Of a DNA stretch of 64,000 bases, positions 20,604 through 31,189 are shown one piece after another. Under the pieces are notes generated by a model, which was not told the DNA's origin, made no database searches, and saw only the letters and a program-made list of their open reading frames with translations. Position 1 is the first letter of the stretch; the number at the start of each line of letters is the position of its first letter. Position numbers and translations under genes: made by a program. Origin of the DNA: Spirochaetaceae bacterium (lineage in GTDB: Bacteria; Spirochaetota; Spirochaetia; B11-G9); NCBI GenBank assembly GCA_015493635.1, contig WGCU01000067.1, positions 1 through 64,000 on the forward strand, read 5' to 3'.

Positions 20604-22802
20604 TTACCTGTTCCACTCTTCTTTACTCTTTCTGATTTTTAATATAAGCTCCCGCAGCTCTTCAGTATTCCCGGCGGCAATCCACTTCTCTTCAAACTCT
20701 TCATGCTGAACAATCTGCGCAAGGGAAGAAAGAACCACAAGATGGAAATGGCGCTGATCCATGGATCCGAGAAGGAAAAAGACAGCATGGATCTTTTCTT
20801 TTTCCGGTGAAAAAGAAACCCCCTTTGCTGACCGTACAACAAGCATCTGAAACTTTTCCTTTCCTTCAACAACAATATGAGGAATAGCAAAGAACGGACT
20901 GAGAGCCGTGGAACTGGATTTTTCCCGTTCCACAAGCTTCGCGTATATTTCAGAACTGCTTATATCTCCGGAAACCTTTGCCATCTTTTTGGAAGCTGTT
21001 TTAAATAACGCTTCAAGAGACGTACTCTTGTTAAAATCAATAATTTCACAGGTTTCAACAAGCTCTTCAAACCGGTCTTTTTCAACAACATCTTTTCCGG
21101 TAATAATCTGCTCAATCTCTTTCTCAAGGGATGGAGAAGCAAGCTCCCGTGATGTTATCCGTTCCACAAGTTTTAACATGTCACGATTTATCCGGGAATT
21201 ACGCTGACCAAGTGCCATGGCAAGATTAACCGTGTATCCTGAATCAATTCCTGATTCAATGGAATCGGGCCGGAACGTTTCTTCGAAGGCTTCAAAAATC
21301 TTTATTGACTCTGCCTCCAGTTCATCATTGAATGCCATGGCAGCCTTAAAACGTTTCATAAAGTCCGGTGCTTTTGAATCAAGATAATCGAACAATTCAT
21401 TCTGATACGTAAGGAGCTTTGCCGTCGGGTACTTATCCAGTCTTCCTGATATACCCGCTTTCAGTATCAAAACCTGCTTTAAGACATCGATGGGTGAGTA
21501 CTGGGGCTGCTTGAGTATTTCTGTCAGCCGTTCTCCCCTGTTAAGCTCGTTCTTTGTTGACGGATCAAGCTCCGATGAGAACTGCATAAAGGCTGCAAGT
21601 TCCCTGAACTGTGCAAGATCGATGCGGAGAGAACTCGCCGTCTGTTTCATTGCCTTGACCTGCGCATCTCCGCCGACCCGGGAAACAGAAATTCCCACGT
21701 TGATAGCCGGACGGAGTCCGGAATTAAACAGGTTTGCTTCCAGGAAGATCTGCCCGTCGGTTATGGAAATAACGTTTGTCGGAATGTAAGCGGAAACATC
21801 ACCTTCCTGTGTCTCGACAATGGGCAGTGCAGTAAGAGATCCGCCCCCCTTCTCATCGCTCATCTTTGCCGCCCGCTCTAAAAGTCTCGAGTGGAGATAA
21901 AAAATATCCCCCGGATACGCTTCCCTTCCCGGAGATCTCCGCATCAGAAGCGAAAGCTCACGATAGGCCTGGGAATGCTTGGTAAGATCATCAAATATAA
22001 CAAGCGCGTGCCGTCCGCTGTCCCTGAAGTACTCTGCCATAGCAGTGGCAGCATAGGGAGCAAGATACTGCAGTGATGCCGGATCGGAAGCAGTAGCTGC
22101 TATTATCGTTGTATACCGGAGTACTCCATGTTTCTTCAGGGTTTCAACAAGCTGTACAACGGAAGAGCGTTTCTGACCAATGGCAACGTAGAAACAGTAC
22201 ACTCTGTTTTTTTCATCTGAATTTTTCTGACTGATGATGGTATCAATGGCAATGGTTGTTTTCCCTGTCCGGCGGTCACCGATAATAAGCTCCCGCTGCC
22301 CCCTTCCAATGGGGATCATCGCGTCTATTGCCTTGATTCCCGTCTGGAGAGGTTCCACGACATTCTGACGTTCAACAATACCGGGACCTTTCACTTCAAC
22401 CCTGTTTGTTTCTTTTGACTGTATCGGCCCGTTTCCGTCAAGCGGATTTCCAAGAGGATCAACAACCCTGCCCAGAAGAGCCTCACCTACAGGGACCTCA
22501 GCAACTTTTTCGGTTCTCCTGACGGTACACCCTTCCCGGACAAGCTCATAATCTGAAAAGAGAATGATGCCTACCGTTTCCTCTTCGAGATTCATCACCA
22601 TTCCATGAACGACTTCACCCTCTTCCGTATCTATCTCTACCAGCTCTCCGGAAAGAATATTATCAAGTCCCCAGACCTGGGCTATTCCATCGCCTGCCTG
22701 TATAACCCGTCCTGTTTCAATTTCTTTTACTTCCGGCTCAAATCCTGAAATTTTCTTTTTTAGAATCTCAAGTATTTCCGCCGGTTTAATTTCATCTCTC
22801 AT
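20604..22802 (-). CDS. atpA: F1 ATP synthase alpha subunit fused to a C-terminal PTS EIIA-like domain (732 aa)
   Basis: Residues 1 to ~510 are a canonical alpha subunit ([24 protein letters not shown]). A ~75-residue linker is followed by residues ~586-732, which match the EIIA (fructose/Ntr) pattern including [17 protein letters not shown]. No stop codon or frameshift lies between them. Confidence 0.92.
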   Translation of the reverse strand: MRDEIKPAEILEILKKKISGFEPEVKEIETGRVIQAGDGIAQVWGLDNILSGELVEIDTEEGEVVHGMVMNLEEETVGIILFSDYELVREGCTVRRTEKVAEVPVGEALLGRVVDPLGNPLDGNGPIQSKETNRVEVKGPGIVERQNVVEPLQTGIKAIDAMIPIGRGQRELIIGDRRTGKTTIAIDTIISQKNSDEKNRVYCFYVAIGQKRSSVVQLVETLKKHGVLRYTTIIAATASDPASLQYLAPYAATAMAEYFRDSGRHALVIFDDLTKHSQAYRELSLLMRRSPGREAYPGDIFYLHSRLLERAAKMSDEKGGGSLTALPIVETQEGDVSAYIPTNVISITDGQIFLEANLFNSGLRPAINVGISVSRVGGDAQVKAMKQTASSLRIDLAQFRELAAFMQFSSELDPSTKNELNRGERLTEILKQPQYSPIDVLKQVLILKAGISGRLDKYPTAKLLTYQNELFDYLDSKAPDFMKRFKAAMAFNDELEAESIKIFEAFEETFRPDSIESGIDSGYTVNLAMALGQRNSRINRDMLKLVERITSRELASPSLEKEIEQIITGKDVVEKDRFEELVETCEIIDFNKSTSLEALFKTASKKMAKVSGDISSSEIYAKLVEREKSSSTALSPFFAIPHIVVEGKEKFQMLVVRSAKGVSFSPEKEKIHAVFFLLGSMDQRHFHLVVLSSLAQIVQHEEFEEKWIAAGNTEELRELILKIRKSKEEWNR

Positions 22803-22810
22803 ATACGTTC

Positions 22811-23344
22811 CTATTTTAATACCATTCTCAATCTCTTTATTCTGCCGAGAACTGACATATCAAGTATCCTGTTTTGCCATATAACTCTGAACCCGCCTAA
22901 CAATTCAGGGAAAAGATGTTCATGTAAACGGATTTTCTTTCCGGTTCTCCGTTCCATTCCTGCAGTGATCATTTTCAGTACCCCCTCTGAAAGCTTAACA
23001 GGACTTTCAAGTTCCACAGAAACAGTATCCCCCCGCTGTTCCACAATTTCAGCAAATGCCGCGGGGATAAAAGGAACGGCTGCAAGCCGTCCGTTTGTAC
23101 ACAGAGCAGTAAGCATCCGTCCTGTCAGATCTCCTACGTAAGGAATAAAAGAGATCCTGACAAACTCATGTTCCTGCATCCGGTTTGTATGGGGCTCCAG
23201 GCAGTATGCCCGTATCTCCGGTACTTCCTTCAGAAGCTTTGTAAGTACCGAAATATCCTCTCTGACCTCATCAAGCGCCTGGTTCTCCTCCGCGGTTTCG
23301 AAAAGAGCACGAACGTAACGTTTTACAACCAGCCGGCCGCTCAT
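22811..23344 (-). CDS. atpH: F1 ATP synthase delta subunit
   Basis: Position; [51 protein letters not shown]. Confidence 0.88.
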   Translation of the reverse strand: MSGRLVVKRYVRALFETAEENQALDEVREDISVLTKLLKEVPEIRAYCLEPHTNRMQEHEFVRISFIPYVGDLTGRMLTALCTNGRLAAVPFIPAAFAEIVEQRGDTVSVELESPVKLSEGVLKMITAGMERRTGKKIRLHEHLFPELLGGFRVIWQNRILDMSVLGRIKRLRMVLK

Positions 23345-23823
23345 AATTCTTTAACAAGCTCCCGGGTCCACTGCCGCTCTTTTTCCGAAATAAAGGATGC
23401 ACCGATAACTTTCTCGGAAGCGTCACATACAAAATCAGCAAGATCTTCCTGCAGAGTCTGAAGAAGCGCTTCCCTTTCCGCTGCCGCTTTATTACGGGCA
23501 AGAACAAGAATATTTTCAGCCTCTTTCTCGGCTTTTTCCACCAATTTTGCCTTTAAAACTTCCGCGTCTTTCCGTGTCTGATGAAGAATTTCATCCGCTT
23601 TGACACCGGCTTCCTTCAGAATCTTTTCCCGCTCCTCTTCAATCTCGCCAAGGCGCCTTTCGATTGCCGCAGCATTATCTACAGATTTCGCTATCGTCCG
23701 CTCTCTCGTTTTAATATTTTTCATCAGCGGAGGAAAGACAAACTTCCAGAGGATGAATAATAAAGCACCAAAGGCAATCCATGTCCAGGCAGCCAGACCG
23801 GGATCCAGTTTAAACAGTTCCAT
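23341..23823 (-). CDS. atpF: Fo ATP synthase subunit b
   Basis: Single TM then charged coiled coil; position in operon. Confidence 0.88.
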   Translation of the reverse strand: MELFKLDPGLAAWTWIAFGALLFILWKFVFPPLMKNIKTRERTIAKSVDNAAAIERRLGEIEEEREKILKEAGVKADEILHQTRKDAEVLKAKLVEKAEKEAENILVLARNKAAAEREALLQTLQEDLADFVCDASEKVIGASFISEKERQWTRELVKEL

Positions 23824-23827
23824 ACTG

Positions 23828-24058
23828 CTACTTCATAAAGACAACGAGAAGCGCAATAATTGCACCGAAAAAGGCAAGCCCCTCTATCAATGCGGCCATC
23901 AGTATCATGTTGGTCCTGATATCCTTCTTTTCCTGAGGCTGCCGCGCAATAGCATCAAGAGCTTTTCCACCGATCAGTCCAATACCTATTCCTCCTCCTG
24001 CGATTCCAATACCAGCTCCTATAACTGCTATTGCCTTTGCCAATAATGTAAGATTCAT
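23828..24058 (-). CDS. atpE: Fo ATP synthase subunit c
   Basis: IGGKALDAIARQPQEKKDIRTNMILMAALIEGLAFF, two TM helices. Confidence 0.95.
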   Translation of the reverse strand: MNLTLLAKAIAVIGAGIGIAGGGIGIGLIGGKALDAIARQPQEKKDIRTNMILMAALIEGLAFFGAIIALLVVFMK

Positions 24059-24088
24059 ATAAACTCCTTAAAATTAAACATTTTCGCC

Positions 24089-24928
24089 TTACTCATTCTC
24101 GGAGGTGCTTGCCATCATAATATAAATACAGCTTAATAGCGTAAAAACAAACGCCTGGATTAATCCGACAAGGACTTCCAATACATACGTAAAAACCGCA
24201 AAAGGCATGGAAACAAACCCAAACAAAGGGTTAATAACAAAAATCAAAACAAGAAACGAAAGTATTGCCAGATGCCCGGCAAACATGTTAGCAAAAAGCC
24301 GGAGACTCAACACGATGGACCGGGTAAAAATTCCTATAAATTCCAAAAATGCAACAAAAATACCTATAGGGATGTTTGTCCCTTCAGGAAAAAGATTCTT
24401 GAAAAAGCCAACTATCCCCAGATTCTTCATACCGATAATAAAGATAAGAATAAAAACAAGGAGCGCCATGGAAGTTGTAACATTGATATTCCCTGTGGCA
24501 GTTTTAAAGGCCGGTATAAGGCCTAAAAGATTTACCGTAAGCAGAAAAATAAACTGGGTAAAGAAAAAAGGGAGCCATTTTTCTCCCCGTTCCTCTCCCA
24601 TAACCGGAATGACAATATCATCCCGTACAAAAAGCACGAGGGTTTCAACTATGACAGCAGGGCTTTTCGGTTTAAGAATACCCTTTTTTACCGCCAGCAG
24701 AGAAAACCCCACTATAAGCAGAGCAGCTAGTATCAGCATCAGCACATGGACACTCATCCCGAAGGGAAGTGTTACAGGCGCAATTCCGGGAAACAGATCA
24801 ATCTTTTTACTATCCAGGATGTGATGAAAGAGCGTGCCTGAAACATCCGCCTGCTCCGCAGCAGCAAAAAACGGAATAACAGCCGTAAAAAAGAATACAA
24901 AAGTAATTTTTCTTATATGCAGTTTCAT
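24089..24928 (-). CDS. atpB: Fo ATP synthase subunit a
   Basis: LSLRLFANMFAGHLAILSF; C-terminal VLVGLIQAFVFTLLSCIYI. Start placed at internal Met (MKLHIRK) behind an AAGGA-like RBS. Confidence 0.92.
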   Translation of the reverse strand: MKLHIRKITFVFFFTAVIPFFAAAEQADVSGTLFHHILDSKKIDLFPGIAPVTLPFGMSVHVLMLILAALLIVGFSLLAVKKGILKPKSPAVIVETLVLFVRDDIVIPVMGEERGEKWLPFFFTQFIFLLTVNLLGLIPAFKTATGNINVTTSMALLVFILIFIIGMKNLGIVGFFKNLFPEGTNIPIGIFVAFLEFIGIFTRSIVLSLRLFANMFAGHLAILSFLVLIFVINPLFGFVSMPFAVFTYVLEVLVGLIQAFVFTLLSCIYIMMASTSENE

Positions 24929-25013
24929 GCTTATCCTTGTCTCCCAAGCACCCATAAAGTAATGAACTTACCTCAGCATGTCAAGTCTTTTTATGACTAT
25001 AACAACCCGCCGG

Positions 25014-26303
25014 TTAAAAACTGTACGTAAAAACAGCTTTAACAACATGGTGCACCGGCGAAGCTGTCACTTCATTAAAATCGCTGCTGTCTGTATCAAA
25101 CATTCCCGCATACCCAATGTTTACTTCGAAACTGCCTGAAAAGGTATAGGTCAACGACGGCATTACCATCAAAGCCCCTGAATCTGGAGAATAGAGAACT
25201 GATGCTGACATATCTGTATGTACGTTGTAAAAGGGCTGTTCAAAATTGAAAAGGACATACTGCCGTGCAAAGTAGCCAGGCAGGTACATTTTATAAAGCT
25301 GCGCCGTCGGTACAGGAAAGGTTTCTACGGTGGTTTTATAATCAAGCCGTTCGTTTTTATCATAGCCTTCACCATTATAAAAATATTCAATAACCAGATT
25401 TCCTTCTGAAGTAAAGGTATACTCTAATCCTGCCAGAAAAGAAAAAAGCCAGGATGTTTTCTTCACAGGCAAACCAGCTCCACCTGCCTCTGCAAAATAA
25501 TTACGGCTTCCCTTTCTTGCCGAGACCTCGCCGTACACACCGATTCCAGCAAGATCAAGATTCACAGCGGCACCTGCAGCTGTTGTATATGAATCATCAC
25601 CTGCATTACTGGTAAAATCCCCTAATCCCGCAAGCTTGAATTCAACTCTCGGCAGACTGACCGTGAGCTCTCCGCCGGGTTTGACATCTTTATAATTAAG
25701 TCCTGTAAATAGAAAATTTCGGGGAAAGAGCGAATAGAGATTCAGCGAGACGGTACCTCCCAGATACGCTTTCAGGACAACCGCATCCACTCCCTTCATA
25801 TCCGCATCAGGATTCATGGGGTCTTTCAGGGGATCAGCAAAATCTACAGGGTTCCAGCCGTAACCGTACCCGGTAAGCATACTCTGCCGTCCGACTTCCA
25901 GAGAAATACTATCCGTAAGATAAACGTTCGCCCGGAGCCGAAGCAGGTCAAAATAATACAGACTGTCGCCGGCAGCAGAGATAAATTCCGCCGCAGCATT
26001 TGATTGAGTAGAATCTCCATACGCTGCTGCAAGAAGCCCCTGGCCCAGGGGATATTCTTTCAAAGAAAACCAGGCGGAAAAGGCAGTGGTATCATCGCCG
26101 GTATCCAGTTTAAGCGTCATTGACGGTGTCATACTGATATCGGTAATCCCCATCATATTCCCCGGATTCAGCAGGCTGCTGTAACCGTCTGATTCCGGAA
26201 TATCCGCATTAACTGTTACGGCTGCATTCCCCGAAAAATCAGTCTGGGCAAATACACTTGCCACAAACAGCATACTCTAAACAGTACCAATAATTTTTTT
26301 CAT
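25014..26303 (-). pseudogene. Outer-membrane porin-like protein with in-frame amber codon in the signal peptide
   Basis: ATG at 26303 with RBS, reading MKKIIGTV-TAG(26277-26279)-SMLFVASVFAQTDFSGNAAV; the rest is open to 25014 (long beta-strand-rich ORF ending AVFTYSF). Confidence 0.7.
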
Positions 26304-26311
26304 TGTATCCC

Positions 26312-27073
26312 CTACCGTATACTCTGAAGGTAGCCGGTGGTAAAGTACCGGTCCTTTATTTTAGAACTGTTCCGTTCGAACTGTTTTGTCAGTATCACTG
26401 TCCGTGAATCTTTTACATGGCTCTCCATAACAACCTTAAAGGGATAGTTGATGCCGTCTTTAACCCGGTAGTCGGAAAGTTTCATTGTCTTGATAGTGGC
26501 ATTATTCTCATAGTAATCAATCCGGATGTACCGGTAATCATCTTTTGAAACAAAAACCATCAATTTCTCATAGGGAGCTCCGGGGGATACAGCGGTCAAT
26601 TCAACCTTGAAACAGGATACACCGTCAATCTTCTCTTCCCCTCTTAATGACGGGGTATACTTCTCCGCCAGTCCCTGCCCGTTTTCCCCCATGTCAGCGT
26701 AGGAGAAGTCACTTCCTCCGGCAGAATTCTTCTTTGCAGAAGAACTCAGTTTCCGGACCCTTCCTGTAGAGGCAAACCGTACCCACAAGTCATTATCAAT
26801 CATCAGCATTGCTGTTCCTTTCATTCTCCGGGGTGCTTTATAGATAGTCAGGGAATAAGACTTTCCGTTCCTTTCCATGGTATACCCTTCTATTACCTGA
26901 GCAGGCTGGGCTTTACCGCTTTTGTAAACAGTCAAGGAGCTGATACTGTAAACCCTGTTGATCTTGAATGCTTCATCCGCTTTATCAACGATATCCCGGG
27001 CTGTTTCAGCACATACGTAACTGGCACTTGCTGCTACAAGCAGGGCAGTTAAAAGAAATATTCTTTTCATCAC
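26312..27073 (-). CDS. Outer membrane lipoprotein-sorting-like protein (LolA-like)
   Basis: Signal peptide; ARDIVDKADEAFKINRVYSISSLTVYKSG, KAPRRMKGTAMLMIDNDLWVRF. Confidence 0.7.
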   Translation of the reverse strand: MMKRIFLLTALLVAASASYVCAETARDIVDKADEAFKINRVYSISSLTVYKSGKAQPAQVIEGYTMERNGKSYSLTIYKAPRRMKGTAMLMIDNDLWVRFASTGRVRKLSSSAKKNSAGGSDFSYADMGENGQGLAEKYTPSLRGEEKIDGVSCFKVELTAVSPGAPYEKLMVFVSKDDYRYIRIDYYENNATIKTMKLSDYRVKDGINYPFKVVMESHVKDSRTVILTKQFERNSSKIKDRYFTTGYLQSIR

Positions 27074-27750
27074 TCTCCGTCCTTTAGTTTTTTTACCCTG
27101 AAAATGGTCTTGAAGTATACAATCAGTATCAGTACACCAAGAACTCCTGCACCGGCATACATAAAATCAAAGGGTGCACCGCTTAAAGCGACAGAACCGC
27201 CGGTAAAAACTGCATTAAGGCTGATAAGTACAAACAGTATTTTATTTACCCGGGGAACACTTCCAATAAAGAGACCAATAAGCGCTATTGTTGTCGGGCA
27301 TTCCGCCCCAAAGAACACCATCCGGGGATAAGTGAATCCAAGAATAATTTCCAGAAGCGGATAAAGAAAAATACCTGAGAAAATCAAAAGCCATGAAAGG
27401 ATCTGTAAAAGTTTATTGTTATGTAGCTTTATCTCAGTCCAGCTGAAAAATATGTCCAGTATCAATAACAGAAATACAAGCCAGAGCCCAAATACTCCGG
27501 CCATGGCCGTGCTTGTTCCCATAAAATCCTTACCGATAAATATTGTCCATCCTCCGAACAGGTAGGCAGCAGCAAAAACTGCCAAAACTATCCTGCTGTT
27601 TCGTGTGGAGGGCTTTCTATAGGCTCTTACCAGAAAGAAAATCACGGCAGAAGCTAAGATCACCGGAATGATAAACGACCATATACCCATCTTTTCATTC
27701 AGCCAGACGATACCCTTTAATACCTGTTCTGTCGTTTCTTTATTAAACAT
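27070..27750 (-). CDS. Membrane protein of unknown function (DUF6064-like)
   Basis: Multiple TM segments; VFFGAECPTTIALIGL. Confidence 0.5.
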   Translation of the reverse strand: MFNKETTEQVLKGIVWLNEKMGIWSFIIPVILASAVIFFLVRAYRKPSTRNSRIVLAVFAAAYLFGGWTIFIGKDFMGTSTAMAGVFGLWLVFLLLILDIFFSWTEIKLHNNKLLQILSWLLIFSGIFLYPLLEIILGFTYPRMVFFGAECPTTIALIGLFIGSVPRVNKILFVLISLNAVFTGGSVALSGAPFDFMYAGAGVLGVLILIVYFKTIFRVKKLKDGE

Positions 27751-30514
27751 GTTTTTTATCTCCCTTTCTCCATGGATTGATATTCAACTTTAATTTCTCT
27801 GCTGCAACAATAAGAACTGCAGGATGCAGCAATACGGAGTTGATAAAGGCAATCGCCATAGCAAGAGAAAGCACAATACCGGTACTCTTCATTGCCCTCA
27901 TAGGGGAGGGAATAAATGAAGCAAACCCGATAATTGTTGTAAGAGAGGTAAGGAGCAGTGCCGTTCCTGTTTTACCGATAACCCGTGCCATGGAACCTTT
28001 CCCTTCCAGTAAATACCGGTGGTTTATGTGTACCGCATCATCTATCCCAATCCCTATAAGCAGAGGAACAGCAATGATATTGACAAAGTCAAATTTTATG
28101 TTAAAGATCCCCATAATTCCGAAAAGGACGAGAAAGGACGCAGCAAGGGGAATCATGGTCAGGAATGCAAGCTTTACATTTCTGAAATCAATGAGAATAA
28201 TTATAAAAATGACAAGTACCGCGCCCAGTGAAGAACGGACACCATCCTCCCGGGCCATAATAGTTAAAACATCTCCCGCTAGAACCATCCCTGTTGCTTT
28301 GTCGGTAACACTTTTTATCTGGGACTCGTAAATTTTTCTAAAATCTCCCTTCCACGGATTTTTTGTCGGTACAATGTTTAACAGAAACTTGCTTCCGTCA
28401 GATGAGACAAAGGAATCACGCATGACAGCTGGAACCATATCAAGCGTTACCGGTTGAAGGGATGTCATTTCTGTCAGTTTGGCTGCAAGATTATCCCGTA
28501 CCATATTCTGAAGATGCTCAAGATTACGTTCATCGACAGGACCTTTTTCAAGCATTCCACCCAGTGAATCGAATGCTGTTGTTCCGACTTTTACTCCATC
28601 GCTGTTGCGGCCTGTAGCGTGAGAAAGTATTCCCGCTATCTTATCCATATTTCCTAGATACGCTAAATCTGATAATTCAAGAAAATTATCCTCCAATCTG
28701 TTTAGTTCATAGAGCAGCTTTCTATTGTCAATACCGCTGTTTTCACTCCGGGTGTTTTCGATATTCATTTTAAATTCTTTAATTTCCGGCGTCCGGACTT
28801 TTACCTCATCTCCGATTGTTACGTACGGTACTATTGATTCTACCCGTTTTACCGAAGAAAGTTTTTTAAGCTTTGTACTTAAAGATTTTATCTCATCAAG
28901 ATTGCTGCTTATTATGGACATTACGTCCGGTGCCATACCGAATTCCTTGACCATTTCATCCTGAAGCTTTATGGACTCAAGGCCCTTCTTCTCCATATTC
29001 ATGATATTCTGTTCAATGCTTATTTTACCGGCAAAAAAAGAAAATCCGGTTATCACAAGTATCATTACCAGCATAACAGCATAGGGCTTTTTTACGAGCA
29101 TGTTTCCGAGACCGGAAGCTGCATGGGAGTTTATATTTATACGCGCAAAGAGCTTATGTTCACCCTTCCCTTTCCTTTCCACCCGGGAATTTCTCCAGCT
29201 GAGCAGCGGAGGAATCATCATAATCATAACGACAAGTTCACTTATTATTCCGAGACCTGCAACGATACCAAGCTCACTTATCATTTCTGTTTTGGAAAAA
29301 CTCAGCATAAAAAAGGCCGCGGCTGTTGTCAGAGCTCCTATGATGATACCGTTGCCGCTCTTTCCAAGGGAGTTTAGAACCGCATCTTTAAAGGGAACAC
29401 CCCCGTCACGCTCCTGTACAAATGCGGTAAGAAGGTGTATGGCATAGTCAATTCCAAGTCCCAGCAGTGCAACCATGTACATTGCTGTAACAATATTGAG
29501 CCGTTGTATAGTAAAACCGGTTAGTCCTATTGTCCATATTATACCAACGACGAGGGGAGTACCTGAAATAAGGGGAGCGGAAAACATGCGGAAGGCAAAT
29601 ATCATGAGAGCCAGAATAAGCAGCAGCGCAATGGTACTTGAAACCGCAAGTCCCTGCTGGGATGTTTCCATCTCATCCCGTCCGACAACGGTTAACCCGG
29701 TAAGACCTGCTTTAAGTCCGTGAGCCGCCGCAACTGATTTTACCCCTTTTTCTATAAAGGAAACTCCCTTTGTCATTTTACCAATAGTATCAATGGTAAA
29801 ATTCGGTTCTATAATAAGTAATCCCATCCTGTTGTCATTACTTAACAGATAGGAATCACCATAAAGATATCCACCAAGGACCTTATTGACTTCAGCATTA
29901 CTGACTTTCTTGCCTGAAGCAGCTTTTTCCATCAAATGTACAAGATTATCAAGTCCCTTAAACTGACTGACTGCAAAATTCTCATCTAAAGACAGTTTTT
30001 CTTCATTTCCTGAATACTCTTTTTCAAAATCATTATTTATATTGTGGAGAAGAGCTGAGAAATTTAAGCTTTTAAACATTTCGGCGAACCGTTTTATATC
30101 TTCACTTTTTGTCAGCATTAGCCCGTGTTCTTTAAAGAGTGAAATATCCGTTTTACCGGAAGTGCGGATAATGTATTTTTTATATGAAGCTTTATTCAGT
30201 TCCCGCTCAAGGGCATCAATTGTTGCCTTGACCTGCTTTTCAGCTTCAGCAGGATTCTTGATTTTTCTGCCGTCAATGACCGCAATGATACCAGAGGCCA
30301 TGGGGAAATTTTTGATAATTTCTTTAAGATCCTGAACATTTTTCTCTTTGCTTGGTAGTATTGAATAGTACGTCATCTGTGACTGCACCCGGGAAGCCCC
30401 GTATATCATTATAAGGGTAATTCCCAGTACAATAAGCAGGGCTTCTTTCCAGTGAACTATTGACCACCTTCCCCAAGACGTTAAGAGCCTGATCCTCAAA
30501 TTCTGTTTTTCCAT
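27743..30514 (-). CDS. RND/MMPL family transporter
   Basis: Two 6-TM sterol-sensing-like halves (GLGIDYAIHLLTAF; GIGIDDAVHINHRY). Confidence 0.88.
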   Translation of the reverse strand: MEKQNLRIRLLTSWGRWSIVHWKEALLIVLGITLIMIYGASRVQSQMTYYSILPSKEKNVQDLKEIIKNFPMASGIIAVIDGRKIKNPAEAEKQVKATIDALERELNKASYKKYIIRTSGKTDISLFKEHGLMLTKSEDIKRFAEMFKSLNFSALLHNINNDFEKEYSGNEEKLSLDENFAVSQFKGLDNLVHLMEKAASGKKVSNAEVNKVLGGYLYGDSYLLSNDNRMGLLIIEPNFTIDTIGKMTKGVSFIEKGVKSVAAAHGLKAGLTGLTVVGRDEMETSQQGLAVSSTIALLLILALMIFAFRMFSAPLISGTPLVVGIIWTIGLTGFTIQRLNIVTAMYMVALLGLGIDYAIHLLTAFVQERDGGVPFKDAVLNSLGKSGNGIIIGALTTAAAFFMLSFSKTEMISELGIVAGLGIISELVVMIMMIPPLLSWRNSRVERKGKGEHKLFARININSHAASGLGNMLVKKPYAVMLVMILVITGFSFFAGKISIEQNIMNMEKKGLESIKLQDEMVKEFGMAPDVMSIISSNLDEIKSLSTKLKKLSSVKRVESIVPYVTIGDEVKVRTPEIKEFKMNIENTRSENSGIDNRKLLYELNRLEDNFLELSDLAYLGNMDKIAGILSHATGRNSDGVKVGTTAFDSLGGMLEKGPVDERNLEHLQNMVRDNLAAKLTEMTSLQPVTLDMVPAVMRDSFVSSDGSKFLLNIVPTKNPWKGDFRKIYESQIKSVTDKATGMVLAGDVLTIMAREDGVRSSLGAVLVIFIIILIDFRNVKLAFLTMIPLAASFLVLFGIMGIFNIKFDFVNIIAVPLLIGIGIDDAVHINHRYLLEGKGSMARVIGKTGTALLLTSLTTIIGFASFIPSPMRAMKSTGIVLSLAMAIAFINSVLLHPAVLIVAAEKLKLNINPWRKGDKKHV

Positions 30515-30526
30515 TTCCTCCCCTTT

Positions 30527-30549
30527 AACATACCAACCGTAGGTATGTT
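30527..30549. promoter_or_regulatory. Candidate TetR operator, site 1 (AACATACCAACCGTAGGTATGTT)
   Basis: 23-bp inverted repeat (10/11 arm matches), 12 bp upstream of the MMPL start. Confidence 0.7.
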
Positions 30550-30565
30550 ATTATTCCAAAAAAAC

Positions 30566-31189
30566 TTATGCCTTGACCATAATAAGCACATTTTCCGCCA
30601 TGGTGTTACCGAGAATTTTCAAGTCAAAATCCTTATCAAGTCCCGCGACAAGCATTGCACCTTCCATCATTGCTCCTAATTCAAACGCGAGAGCATTACA
30701 ATCAAGTATTTTATTTACTTCTCCCCTTTGCTGGTATCGGAGAAGGGCTTTCTCCAGTTCGTTAATCAGAAAAGTATAGATGTTTCCGATCATCAGTTTA
30801 AGATCGGGGAACTTCTTGATCCCTGCAAACATCAGATACGCAAAGTTGAAATAGTCATTGAGCAGATTGATATTAAACATTGCTGCCAGAGCTTTGAAAA
30901 GGTCTTCAAAAGAAAATAACCCACGGACAAACTCTTTAATCGTCATATCCTCCGATACCATGGCCATGGATATATCCTGGATTGCGGTAAACATAAACAC
31001 CAGACAATCATGAAAGAGCTCATCTTTACTCGCAAAATAATGATAGATCCCCCCTTTTGTTATACCTATCGACCGGGCTATTTTATTGAGGGACGCTCCT
31101 TCATAATCGTTCTCCGTAAAATATTGCAGAGCTTTGAGTAGTATTTTTTCCTTTGTTTCGTTCAACTGCACTCCTGTGTCAGACAACAT
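30566..31189 (-). CDS. TetR-family transcriptional regulator
   Basis: HTH KEKILLKALQYFTENDYEGASLNKIARSIGITKGGIYHYFASKDELF. Confidence 0.88.
   Translation of the reverse strand: MLSDTGVQLNETKEKILLKALQYFTENDYEGASLNKIARSIGITKGGIYHYFASKDELFHDCLVFMFTAIQDISMAMVSEDMTIKEFVRGLFSFEDLFKALAAMFNINLLNDYFNFAYLMFAGIKKFPDLKLMIGNIYTFLINELEKALLRYQQRGEVNKILDCNALAFELGAMMEGAMLVAGLDKDFDLKILGNTMAENVLIMVKA

Noticed and set aside
24207-24824. 205-aa plus-strand ORF antisense to atpB
   Set aside because: Antisense shadow ORF over a well-supported gene; basic low-complexity composition, no family features.
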